A stretch of 64,000 nt of DNA from Dermacentor variabilis (taxonomy: Eukaryota > Arthropoda > Arachnida > Ixodida > Ixodidae), in contig NC_134571.1 in assembly GCF_050947875.1 (NCBI RefSeq), positions 1,069,001 through 1,133,000 on the forward strand, read 5' to 3'. Positions 11,440-21,093 of this stretch are shown here, piece after piece. The notes under the pieces are model-generated. The model was given only the letters and a program-made list of their open reading frames with translations. It made no database searches and was not told the DNA's origin. The position numbers and the translations under genes are program-made. How positions within the stretch are numbered: position 1 is the stretch's first letter; each line of letters starts with the position of its first letter.

Positions 11440-12700
11440 TCAAGAATAGTGCCTTTGCATGGTGGGGCAGCCATGAATTGTAGCTATAAGTTACCAGCAC
11501 TGCAAGTAGCACTGTTTGTGCAGAATATAGTTCAACTCTACTACTTTCAAACATCATTGTTTTTATCTGCATTTGTATAGCTCCAGTTCCTGTGAACAAC
11601 ACGCATCTGGCGGAAAAGTGGCTTGCACCTGCAGTTGGGCCCAACGAATAGGCAAATTTCTGCCCGTTTTCATGTTATTAACATATTAGTTGAGGCAGTC
11701 GTTCTTATAGTAGCCTGTTTGCCCAGTGTAGAAGCCACTGCGGGTGTCAGGATCTTGTACACATCTTCAGCTTTGCAGGGGACACAGCATCTGGTACATA
11801 GTTTGTCACAGGCCATGTTTTTGGGGCAAGTTGGGTTTACTCACTTGCAAAGAGAGAACCAAGCTTGTTGGATATGAATTAAACCGCCTGTAAACTCGGT
11901 GGCCTTCTTCATTTTGTGTGACATATATGGTTATAGCTACCCTTGCTTTATGCACTCCTTGTCCGGCAGCAGTTTTGCTTTTGAAACACTCAGGATAGCT
12001 TTCAGCAAGCTGGACAGGAATAGCACTGAAAAACCAGCAGATGGTAATTGTCGCACTTGTCATGCAAAGCTTCCTACAGTATGATGAGGAAGGAAATTAA
12101 TGAAGGTGTTCCTCAAGGCCTTCTAGCTTGTCATGAGTTTGGAGCAACGTGATGTATAGCACTTTTCTGAACGCACACTATAGGTTCAGCAGGTGTGGCC
12201 ATGGTTGAAGTGCAGTGCAAGGTCAAGAAAACAGATATTTATGAGCAGCACACTGGTAAAGGAGACGCTGGGAAAACTAGTGGGAAGCCTGTTGAACATC
12301 TAATTGACCAAGTTGCTGGCTTCATCAGGTAAACTGTGATAAAGAGAAGCAAGTCATCAACACATCAGAAGGTTTTTGCGTATAGACACTGCTAAGGTTC
12401 TCAGGCACGTCTCTTGTAACACGCCAACAAATCTTAGTGCGCAGGCTATGCATGACCAACTACATATGCCTTCTGTTTGGACAAAGAACTGCTCATTGTA
12501 ACTGATGAAGATGGAGTGGATAAAAAAAACGGCAGCTCCACTAATCTGGTTTCATTGGTATCAGCTGTGCTTTGTAAGTGTGCATCGCCATACTCCCCAC
12601 TGCCTTCTTGGTTGACATCAGCAAGGACCGGCTTGAGGCAAGGGGTAATAGACATCTTTACAAGTTAAAGATGCATGCATGCATGGAGAGCACATTGTGT
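11440..12700 (-). pseudogene. Broken Penelope-like element in left arm
   Basis: The minus strand carries scrambled-frame remnants of a Penelope-like RT and GIY-YIG endonuclease, the mirror of the better-readable copy at 32340-33560. The segment after VYKI (about 11745) should give the GIY-YIG core but has lost a base relative to the right-arm copy. The C-terminal stretch near 11440-11640 is readable in another frame. It is non-functional. Confidence 0.6.
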
Positions 12701-14013
12701 CCAAAAAGTAGGCACTTCACAGGGGCACTGGAGAAGAAACAGATTATTGACAGTGGCGAAAAGCAAGCTTATCTGCTACTAAACACCCAACACTGTTGCC
12801 ATGTGACACCTCTGAAACAATCCTTCTGAAAGAAGAAATCATCCTTGTGCATCCATAAAGAGGGCGGATAGGCAAAGCCCCTTCAGCAATGCTGCCAGCT
12901 TCAAAAGGCCCACTTGGCACATCCTGAATGCTTCCTTCTTAGACTTTGCTGGGTGCAAGCATTCTACTGTCCAAAAGTTGTCATTGAGAGCACTGTTGGT
13001 TTGGTGGCAATACAGTTCAGAAGCGATTGCAAGAAACCTTTCTTCCCAGTTGGTCTGGAGGCTCATGGTGCTCACAAAGCGACACCATGAGACAAGCAAG
13101 GTGACCAGATGCCTCCAAGCCTTTGTTCGTGTATCACACTGTTCTGTTAGTAACAACCATCAGATCTGAAACCAACAAGCCCAAGTTCAGCACTCGTGTG
13201 GTTACTGTGGTGGATTCATAATAAAAAGCACAAAACAGAAAACTGAATGGAAAGGATAAGGCACCATTTAACACCTAGTATTGCTGCAGCCCATCCCCTT
13301 TTATTTTGTCTGCCCCCCCCCCCCCCCATGCTACATTATTTTCTATAAATAGGCATGAACTTATCCTGTGCACAGCTTACTGCAGAGAGCATAGGTGATG
13401 TTCCCAATCGGTGTCCGATTTTTATATACACTATGTGCTGGCTCAAAGAGGCTCGAAACACTGCAATGGAAGCTTCTAATAGAAAAGGCGCCTGGAAGAA
13501 AAAAAAGCTGTGCTGCAACCATCTTGGCAACATCTTGTCCCCTTAATAAAAATTGTGCTTCCGTATAAACTTCAGCCCTCCAGTTTAGAGTAAAGTACCA
13601 GTGCACTTATGAACAATGAATCAATTCTCAAAGAGCATGTGCAGTCCAGCCAGAAGCATAGGCATGAAACCGCATTGTGCTCCTGCATTGAAGGTGAATA
13701 ATGCGTTACAAAATGACGAATGTGCCTTAGTAAGCTTCCCTGCAATATGAATTTGTAATGTACAAAGAATTGTCAATTAAGCTTACCAAGAGCACAGATG
13801 CACTTGCAAATTATATCACAATTGAAAATAATGAGCAAACCTATGTGCCCTTTCCACTATAAGTATGCTTTACTGCACGATGCTTATTTCCACCTCTGTA
13901 TTGCGGTGTAGCAAGCTACGAAAGAAACGCTGCATAATTGAGCTTTTTAAGATTACCTTTTTTGCAATACACCTGTGTTCTGCGGTGAAGCCTAAGCAAT
14001 GTACTGCGTTGAA

Positions 14014-14178
14014 GCATACCAAAAGTGGAAAGGGGCCACTGTCACTGGACATAAAAAAGAGTTCTTTAATTATACCCTATGATTATACACTCGCGCAACC
14101 GCCGCCTCTCAGGTCGCCTGAGTGGACATACTATGCTGGGTGATAGCGGCCCCCTCCCACTTTTAGTATCCTTTACCG
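14014..14178. repeat. Short MITE-like inverted repeat within left arm
   Basis: AAAAGTGGAAAGGGGCCACT (about 14020-14039) and its near reverse complement ending AGCGGCCCCCTCCCACTTTT (about 14146-14165) face each other over about 110 bp. The mirror copy sits at 30844-30998 in the right arm, so this insertion predates the inverted duplication. Confidence 0.6.
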
Positions 14179-14499
14179 CGTAACTAAAATGCACTGCGGC
14201 GAAGAAGCCGTACATTTGTATTGAGTGAATAAACAAATGGTTTTTACAACAGTACAGAAATAAACGCGCACCATGCATCAGTCTACCACATGGAAGAGCG
14301 TCGCAACAAAAGGTAGCTGATTCACACAGGCTGTGTAGCCCACTTATCAGTCGTAAAGGCTATTCTGGGTAATTCATAATTTCACACACACAGAAATATG
14401 TTTATATGTTTACGTTCGTACTCCTTGCGTAATAAGACTTCCAGAACTTCCACACCAGGAAGTAATTTACAACACACAAACGAAAACAACAGATATATA

Positions 14500-15243
14500 T
14501 GCCTTGTTTTCAACTCGGTCGTCATGCAAATGACATATGGCACGGAAAAACGTGAACATGCTGTTTGTTAGCATCGTAAACTTCATACTAGGCAAGGAGC
14601 ACACCACAATCCCGCGACAGCCGCTAATGAGACCAAAACGGGAGCACATATCCGTGAACGTGCAAATGGAGACCCTAAGCCACTCTGCTCCTCCACCACA
14701 CCCCGCTGTACGGCTGAACCACTCGTTTCAAGCACAGCACACCTAACACACATTCAGCACTGAACAGTGGGCGGTCGACGCAGTCGCATTTACATGACTT
14801 GTAGCGAGCAGCACATCCCTGGATGTTCGTTAAGCAAAGTCGGACACGGCGACGCCACATCGCGGTTCGCAGAACTTCGCTGCCGATGCACTAGGCCACT
14901 TCGACATTTCAATTGTCAAGGAAGCACGGGTCACACAACACAGATTCTCTACTGCCAGAGCTCACCGAGGCGAAAGCCGCACTGCCGCACCACCACTACT
15001 CGCGGCTTTCCGCCAAGTAACGCAGAACCTACAACCAACACACAAGCAACGCACGTAGTACGTACAATGACATGAGCAATGTTGAAAACGCGGGGTCCAG
15101 AGAACGATCACGCCGTGGACGAACACGCCACGGCGTCGCTCGGCGCCAGCATCGCGCCTTCTCAAAAATCCCTAAACGATGCTGTCCCTAGGCACCTAGG
15201 ATCAGGTCACGTGAGGGATTTTTGTACGACAAATAGACGCACG
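14500..15243. other. CpG-rich inner end of left arm
   Basis: This is markedly more GC- and CpG-rich than the rest of the arm, and its counterpart is 29820-30560. Open frames in the two copies do not keep a common reading frame, so coding is not supported. Compared with the right arm, the left copy holds an extra segment of about 70 bp (about 14800-14870). The sequence could be a former promoter or first exon, or an LTR-like segment. Confidence 0.4.
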
Positions 15244-15252
15244 CCTACCTAC

Positions 15253-15335
15253 GGCATAGAGTTTCCTACAAGAATTACATTTTGTAGGAAACTCCATGAC
15301 CTACGGTAGCATATACCATAGAGTTTCTCACTACA
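15253..15335. repeat. CATAGAGTTTC hairpin, second copy
   Basis: GGCATAGAGTTTCCTACA (15253-15270) pairs with TGTAGGAAACTCCATGACC (about 15284-15302). A direct copy ACCATAGAGTTTCTCACTAC follows at about 15312-15332. It has the same architecture as 1857-1933 and lies exactly outside the inner edge of the left inverted-repeat arm. Confidence 0.7.
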
Positions 15336-15348
15336 TGGCATATACAGT

Positions 15349-16062
15349 AATACCTGTGTCACACGGGCACATTTGGAAGGCCTTCCAGTCAACGGCCTTT
15401 GAAACGCCACCACTGTATCGACTCAAAGGAGTTGTCGCGCTGCTACACGGCACTTTTGAAAGGCCGCTGAGTGGTTCAGGCGTTTCTCGAAAAATTGTGT
15501 GGCGCTGCGGATCTTTATTTTCGTTTTCATGTCACGAAAAGTTAAACAACATATAAAACCATTTAAAAGCACTATAATTTCTGTTATGTTTGTTTATACA
15601 TTAAAAAATTTGTTTATACATTGCCATACATATATGTTTAGCTTTTAAGTTGTTGAGTAGCGAAACTGCGGCAGCGTTTGCGCTGCTCGATGCGGCTGCC
15701 GTTTTGTTGTGTGTTCGCACATGTCAAGTGGCAAAAACACTTTATTGAATAATGAATAACACTCATATATAGTATATTTAGAACATTTGGTTTGATTTGT
15801 TCTTTCTAACCGTGAGCACGAGCACACTGTGAACGAGAGAGGGCATGTTCGCGCTGTTTCCGCTTCCGTTGCTCAAAGGCCATCGAGATTTCGATAGAGT
15901 TGTAGGGTGCTCCGTTGACTCGACAGACTGTTGACTCGGCGGCCTTCGAAACCGCCCGTGTAGCAGCTCGAACTTGACCTTTGAGTCAACTGACTATCGG
16001 TTGGAAGGCCTTCCAAATGTTCTACTAACTCTATGCTTCCAAACGCCCGTGTGACACGGGTA
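15349..16062. repeat. 714-bp MITE with long TIRs
   Basis: The left end TACCTGTGTCACACGGGC (15349) and right end GCCCGTGTGACACGGGTA (to 16062) are inverted repeats. The similarity extends inward: TTTGGAAGGCCTTCCA near 15369 and TTGGAAGGCCTTCCAAA near 16002, and GTCAACGGCCTT opposed by TTGACCTTTGAGTC. No transposase frame is present inside, so it is non-autonomous. Confidence 0.75.
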
Positions 16063-16065
16063 TGG

Positions 16066-16600
16066 ATGGATGGATGTTATGAGCGTCCCCTTTGAAACGG
16101 GGCGGTGGCTTGCGCCACCAAGCTCTTGCTACTATGCTGCCTAATATCCTACCTAGGTTAACCAATGAGAAACAAAAAAAAAGACACTATGAACTACCAC
16201 GTCCAAATTTTCTGATACCCTATTGCGAACTGTGCTTTTGTACGTCTCCGTCTTTTGTCGTTTCCCTACTTTTCTTCCACCAATCCTCCAATCGCCTCTT
16301 ACTGATGTCTGTTGTGGACCTGTTTGCTTTACCATTGCTCCCGCTGAACCCAAGGGCTTCAAGGAGGCCAGTGGTGCCTAAATCGACCGCTGGATAGACG
16401 TCTTCACATTCTAATAAAATATGCTCCGTCGTTTCCCTAGCTTTACCACAGCAAGCACATGCTTCTTCTTCCTTCTTATATCTCGCTTTATAGGTGCGTG
16501 TTCTAAGGCATCCCGATCTCGCTTCGAAAAGTAATGAGCTTCCCTTTGAGTTATCATAAATGGTTTCTTTCCTAATTTCGTTTTTTCCCCTTAAGTAGTT
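16066..16600 (-). pseudogene. 3' end of I/R1-group LINE ORF2
   Basis: The minus frame from about 16600 to the stop at 16220-16222 encodes a clean LINE C-terminus: FEARSGCLRTRTYKARY, a CACCGKARETTEHILLEC zinc-like cluster, LEALGF, and KRRLEDWW. Beyond the stop a 3' UTR of about 150 bases ends in the GGAT/CATC microsatellite at 16061-16077. It is the same family as 3019-3395. Its 5' side is cut at or near the TTAA-flanked element beginning at 16606. Confidence 0.75.
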
Positions 16601-16605
16601 TCCCC

Positions 16606-18093
16606 TTAAAGGGACCCTGAAACGCTTTTGACGATTTTCTACAAACGTACTGAGTCGTTAGAGTAGGTCCTTCTGATCATTAATTGACACATCTAAGTGC
16701 TCTGCGTAAAGCGTGTAATTTATTATAAGGTTTTAAAAATGCACATCGCTGCCGATCGCAGCGCACTGCTCGGCGGAATTTTAAGCCGCCCCTACCCATA
16801 TGACCGAAATCACCCACACGACGTCAGTGGGGCGAGCTATCCGATTGGCTGACAAGGGCGCGTGATCGATAATTTTTCCAACTTTATGGTAAACAAATAA
16901 TCTTTGTAATAGTTGGAATGTTAGTTAATTTGTTTTTATGAAAAGAAAGTAACATAAAGAGAATGCACAAGAACAATTTTTCAGTACATTAAGCACTTCC
17001 GGCACACAGCAAGTGTCGTCTGCTTGTGTTACAACGTACTCCATTTTGACGAGAGCTCCGCGGTCACAGTTGGTCTCAGTCTTTTCGCGAGCACTATGAT
17101 TCGACTTTGTTGCCTTGTGGACTGCAAACGTAGCGACTGGCAATATGTTAAGCTGCGACATCGTGTCCCTCTGCAAGGCAGCGTACGAGCGAACTGGCTG
17201 CTGCGCATCGGACTACCGCTATCCGATCGGCGCCAGGATTTGCGCGTTTGTGGCCGTCACTTTACACCGGAAGATTACTAACGCAACAGCGTTTCGCGAG
17301 TCCCGTATTAGGGCAAACGTAAGCGCAAGGGGACAGGGTCTGGCCGCTTGACTGTGCCGTAACGGGATGAGCCGAGATGAGCAGAAGGGCAAATGTGAAT
17401 GGTCTGCACGGTGCAGCCACCTGGTGGCATAGAGCGCAACCATACACAGTAGCAGCAACGAAGCGTATTCTTTGCTGCTGGTGCGTATTTTTCGCAGGAG
17501 TGTAATCATCGACACGTTGTTTTTATAAATGTTTAAAATGTTTTACACTTGGTTAGAGCAATATTAGCGCTTTGTTTGGCTGGTTAAGCGCTGCGCCAAC
17601 AAGTGTCTGGACCGTGTAGACCGATCAGGCCGCTCACGTACGTCTACGCCAAAGTTCCTTCATCAGCTTGAGTTTATGCCTCCAATGATTTGCCGAAATG
17701 ACCAGCTTGCCTGTGGTTAACGGAATACCAGACACGTTCGGCGCTACGACAGAATGCTCGCAACGCACGCTGCTTCGATAGCTCTCGCTTGGGGTCGACA
17801 GCCAAGCGGCTAGCGGAGAGGTCTCGCGCGGGCGGGGGCGGGCTCCAAAACAAACGGAAGTGGACGATGTGACGTCGCATCGTGACGCAGGACCAGTGAA
17901 GGCGGAGCGTAGCCCCGCTCGCTCGGCGAACGAGTTGAGGAGGAAAAGCGTGGATGGGTAGAAGGGTAACTTCTAATCGCTTGTAGCTCCATTAATACGT
18001 AACGCTTCACTCAAATTGTGGTGCGAATGTTCTACTTAAGCTGTACCCCACGAGTCTACAAAATTTGTCCGAACCGTTTCAGGGGCCCTTTAA
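16606..18093. mobile_element. TTAA-bounded TIR element carrying a THAP ORF
   Basis: The left end TTAAAGGGACCCTGAAACG (16606) and right end CGTTTCAGGGGCCCTTTAA (to 18093) are inverted, with TTAA at each side. The same terminal design bounds a 639-bp element at 25192-25830. Unlike that MITE, this copy contains a THAP domain frame at 17096-17281, suggesting it derives from an autonomous element whose transposase had a THAP DNA-binding domain. No catalytic core is readable. Whether TTAA is the true duplication or part of the TIR is open. Confidence 0.65.
17096..17281 (+). pseudogene. THAP domain fragment inside TIR element
   Basis: A 61-codon frame from ATG 17096 begins MIRLCCLVDCKRSD, giving a C-x4-C pair, then a FHRVP-like HRVPLQ segment, NWLLRIGLP, and RVCGRHFTPEDY with the C-x2-H-F pair typical of THAP zinc fingers. 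It stops right after this motif (17279-17281). The downstream AVPTIF-type box is not visible, so the domain is truncated unless a splice donor lies near 17275. It most likely came with the surrounding transposon. Confidence 0.65.
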
Positions 18094-18417
18094 ACGCTTT
18101 CTGGTTGAGCAACGCCATCTGGCATCTGCCCCGCTAAGTTCCATGCGCTGCCGCTGCTTATTTTCGTACCACTGCGGAAGGTACAGTTTGCCTTCTCTAA
18201 TGTTGGTTCTTATTCTATGTAATTGCGCCAACCGAACGGGCGTGGAACGTTCTTGCAGTTCTTACACATTTTTGGCTTTTGTAGGACTTGCGTTACCATT
18301 ATTTGCGCATCTCGTTTTTTTTTTTCACCGTCTTGTGACTGCGTGGCGACAGTGAACTCGCTGCGGATAGCTTCAAGAACTTCGCTATTTTGGATACAAT
18401 CGCGTTTTGGATCGTAC
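18094..18417 (+). promoter_or_regulatory. Probable 5' leader of the KANSL3-like ORF
   Basis: This is the only unique-looking sequence between the TIR element and the ORF. The KANSL3 frame is open back to about 18223, but residues before ATG 18418 are hydrophobic and unlike the family, so they are probably leader. A pyrimidine tract (about 18308-18330) followed by CGACAG near 18352 could be a splice acceptor. No TATA box stands out. Confidence 0.4.
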
Positions 18418-21093
18418 ATGTCAGATATGTGCGCAGCAGCGCACCACTATCACTACGGCGATGGCCGTGCTTCGAGCGCAGAAATGTATCTACACCGGCT
18501 TTCGGGCCAAGAAAAGGAGCCGCACATTGTGAGTGTCGACCACAGTTACGCCAAGGCGTGGAATGCCCACCCGGACTCGCACCATGCAAAACCAGCAAAG
18601 CTTCTCTTCATGAAGGATGTATTTTTTTCTGAGAGCAAGACAGGAATCCGCGAAAATGTTGTGGTGAATGTCGAAACTTGGAAAGGTGTGGACACACCTC
18701 CATACGATGGGAGCAAGACGCGTAACCTTATGAGCGAATGCGAGCGCAGCGCATCCGTTTCATCCAGGCCGGACGCAGACGCAACCATGTGGGATGAAAA
18801 TGTGAAAAGGCTGGGCTGGACCAGCTCTCAGCATCGAGCGTTCAACCATGTTCTGCGACTCCTTCACGCGGACCGGTTGGCACGACTAGCCTACAACAAC
18901 AATGCCAATGAGCCAGTTCTGCGGCGACTGGCCGTGGACCGGACTGCTCGTCGGCTGAGGCGCATCATGGGGTTGTTTAGCTGGGACTTGAAACTGCTTC
19001 AGTGGCTGCATCAGCTGTTGATGGAAAAAGCCACTGTCTCCTATGTTGCAGCCTATATGGACGCTTTGCAAGCCCTGAGGGCGCAGATCCCTCAGCTCAT
19101 CGACAAGCTGGTGGCTCGGCAAGCAACGCCCGGGCGCTCGACCGGCCCCGATGCCGTGGGTATGCTGCTGCGACGCCCCTGGGACCCAGTGGCGCCTTTC
19201 CTGAGTCAGCACAAGCCAAAACGGCTGCCCTGTTCTCCTCTGCTGGTGGTGTGCCCAGGCGGCCCACGACCCCAGGCGGCTGGTCTGCCCCGCTCCAAAT
19301 TTTGGACCTCTCAGCTATCCGTGCTGGGCAAGCTGGTGGCCGTAGATCCTGTGCCGACTACGCCGCCAAACGCCAGCCTCAACCAGGTACTGGAGGCCAT
19401 GGTGGCTGCTGCACGGGCCAAGGTCCTTGAGCTCAAGAGCCATTTTTCGTCAAGGCCGATCATCTTAATTGGATGGATGATAGGCGGCCTTGTTGCATGT
19501 CAAGTTTCATTGATGGAGTCTGTTGCCGCTGTCGTGTGCTTCGGTTTCCCGCTAGTTGGGCTGAGTGGATCTCGAGACGTGGATGACCCGCTGCTGGATA
19601 GCCACACACCTACACTGTTTGTGGTCGGCCAGAATGCCCTGTCGTGCAGCATGGACGAGCTGGAGAACTTCCGAGAGCACATGAAGGCGGTGTCGGGCCT
19701 TGTGGTGGTCGGTGGAGCCGATGATTCACTTCACATGTGTGCCCTCAAAAAGCGTCTTGAGGGCGTTACTCAGTCGATGGTGGATCGGTGTGTCTTGGAT
19801 GAAGTTGGGTCATTTCTGCAATGGGTGCTTAGTGCACCACACATGGGTCCAGCTGGAAGCATGGCATCTAAGGTCACAGCTGCTACAGCTACATCTCTTG
19901 CTGCACGACGATGTTCGCAGGCTCCACTGCCTGAAAGCTCATGCCAAGTTGCCCTTGGTCGTCGTCAAGGCCGACAATATCGATCTCATTTCCACCACCA
20001 ATCCTCTTCTGGGAGCTCCAACATGGACAGTGTAATTTGTTCAAGCTCGAAATCCAGCTTTGTTGCAACTGGTATGCACACAAAGCGTGGTTCTGGACGC
20101 CGTGTTGGGAGACCCCCCAAGCAGGTCACCGAAAAACCTACCTTTAGCAGCTTCGCACCCCTGAAAGTGCCTCGTCCCCTGGCAGGACAACAGCGCAAGC
20201 GTACCCTTGTAGCACCCACTACATGGCCAGCTGGCAGCCCATCCCAACCATCCTTGCAAAGTGAGCATCGCATTCTGCCTGGCCCGCCGGCAGCCCCTGA
20301 TGATACAGTGCCATTGAGTGAGCTAGTAAGTCACTCAAGTGAAGTTGACCTCATGCCGACATCTTCACTTTGGTCACAGTCCCTCATAGCTGACCCACAA
20401 AGCAGTCCCTGCTTCAGCTCTTCACCAATGTCATCACCCATGAGCAAATTTCAGCAGAAGGTTCATTGCACAGGCAAGCCTTTAGACACACCCCCACAAT
20501 TGGCTCAGTGTGTTGCCGGTGAGGGTGAACTCCAGCACACACTCGATGCATGTTCGGCAAACAGCACAGCAGAAGAACGGCTCAAGGAGGAAGGCAAGTT
20601 TGTTAGCCTGGCAGATGGTGGTGTCCGAACAAGCCAGCTACAAAAGAGTCTCCAGCCGTTGAACGAGCTACAAGCGGTGTGCTCAACGCAAGCAGCAAAT
20701 AGCCCATTCTGCCAAATGGTGCTGCCGGCCAGCCGTGCTATTTCCATGGTTGTGACACCAACTAAGATGGAGCTGCATTCAGGACACTCTGGCATTTGCA
20801 GCTTAAGTGGGCTACCCCTTGGCCACACTGCAAGTAAGGAGATACTGCAGCCACTGCAGTGTGTTCGAAGTAGAGAGTCCAGTGCACTGGAAATGCTGGC
20901 AGAGGCATCAAGCACTCACCGTGACAGTGACTCTTCTGTCTGTAGCACATCACAGATGCCACCTACAAAGACTTTGGGTACATCCCATGCTGTAAAAGGC
21001 ATGCCTAGCAGGTACAAAGCCTCCTTCTCACTGCCTTCAACAGCAGCAACAAGAACAAGAAAGGTTCGAATGCCACGTTTCTATGACAGCTGA
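18418..21093 (+). CDS. KANSL3: KANSL3-like NSL complex subunit 3, single exon
   Basis: This 891-codon frame matches the family of KAT8 regulatory NSL complex subunit 3, a nuclear scaffold of the NSL histone H4 acetyltransferase complex that contains MOF/KAT8. Seen: DHSYAKAWNAHPD (residues 41-53), NEPVLRRLAVD, the ALQALRAQIPQLIDKL helix, LLLRRPWDP-like MLLRRPWDPV, and an alpha/beta-hydrolase fold block. In that block the nucleophile elbow reads IGWMIGG (about residue 350), lacking serine as in other KANSL3 proteins, and the block includes DVDDPLLD, VVVGGADDSL and TQSMVDRC. The C-terminal half is low-complexity, with an AT-hook-like GRRVGRPPKQ near residue 560. Length agrees with the roughly 900-residue vertebrate protein. 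ATG 18418 is chosen because family similarity starts soon after. The whole CDS lacks introns, which suggests a retrocopy or an intron-poor tick gene; no poly(A) or target duplication was found. Confidence 0.9.
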   Translation: MSDMCAAAHHYHYGDGRASSAEMYLHRLSGQEKEPHIVSVDHSYAKAWNAHPDSHHAKPAKLLFMKDVFFSESKTGIRENVVVNVETWKGVDTPPYDGSKTRNLMSECERSASVSSRPDADATMWDENVKRLGWTSSQHRAFNHVLRLLHADRLARLAYNNNANEPVLRRLAVDRTARRLRRIMGLFSWDLKLLQWLHQLLMEKATVSYVAAYMDALQALRAQIPQLIDKLVARQATPGRSTGPDAVGMLLRRPWDPVAPFLSQHKPKRLPCSPLLVVCPGGPRPQAAGLPRSKFWTSQLSVLGKLVAVDPVPTTPPNASLNQVLEAMVAAARAKVLELKSHFSSRPIILIGWMIGGLVACQVSLMESVAAVVCFGFPLVGLSGSRDVDDPLLDSHTPTLFVVGQNALSCSMDELENFREHMKAVSGLVVVGGADDSLHMCALKKRLEGVTQSMVDRCVLDEVGSFLQWVLSAPHMGPAGSMASKVTAATATSLAARRCSQAPLPESSCQVALGRRQGRQYRSHFHHQSSSGSSNMDSVICSSSKSSFVATGMHTKRGSGRRVGRPPKQVTEKPTFSSFAPLKVPRPLAGQQRKRTLVAPTTWPAGSPSQPSLQSEHRILPGPPAAPDDTVPLSELVSHSSEVDLMPTSSLWSQSLIADPQSSPCFSSSPMSSPMSKFQQKVHCTGKPLDTPPQLAQCVAGEGELQHTLDACSANSTAEERLKEEGKFVSLADGGVRTSQLQKSLQPLNELQAVCSTQAANSPFCQMVLPASRAISMVVTPTKMELHSGHSGICSLSGLPLGHTASKEILQPLQCVRSRESSALEMLAEASSTHRDSDSSVCSTSQMPPTKTLGTSHAVKGMPSRYKASFSLPSTAATRTRKVRMPRFYDS

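Larger units (their letters stand above)
10050..15243 (+). repeat. Left arm of a 5.2-kb inverted repeat
   Basis: This stretch is matched, reversed and complemented, by 29820-34691 plus 43196-43430. Anchors I compared directly: 15203-15222 with 29848-29867; 14170-14280 with 30740-30860; 13560-13700 with 31315-31445; 12430-12500 with 32490-32570; 11380-11440 with 33560-33615; 10275-10500 with 34486-34691. The sum of paired coordinates drifts only from about 45,065 to 44,960, so indels are few and small. Divergence by eye is roughly 10 per cent. The inner edge is at about 15243; the outer edge near 10050 is fuzzy. Confidence 0.9.
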
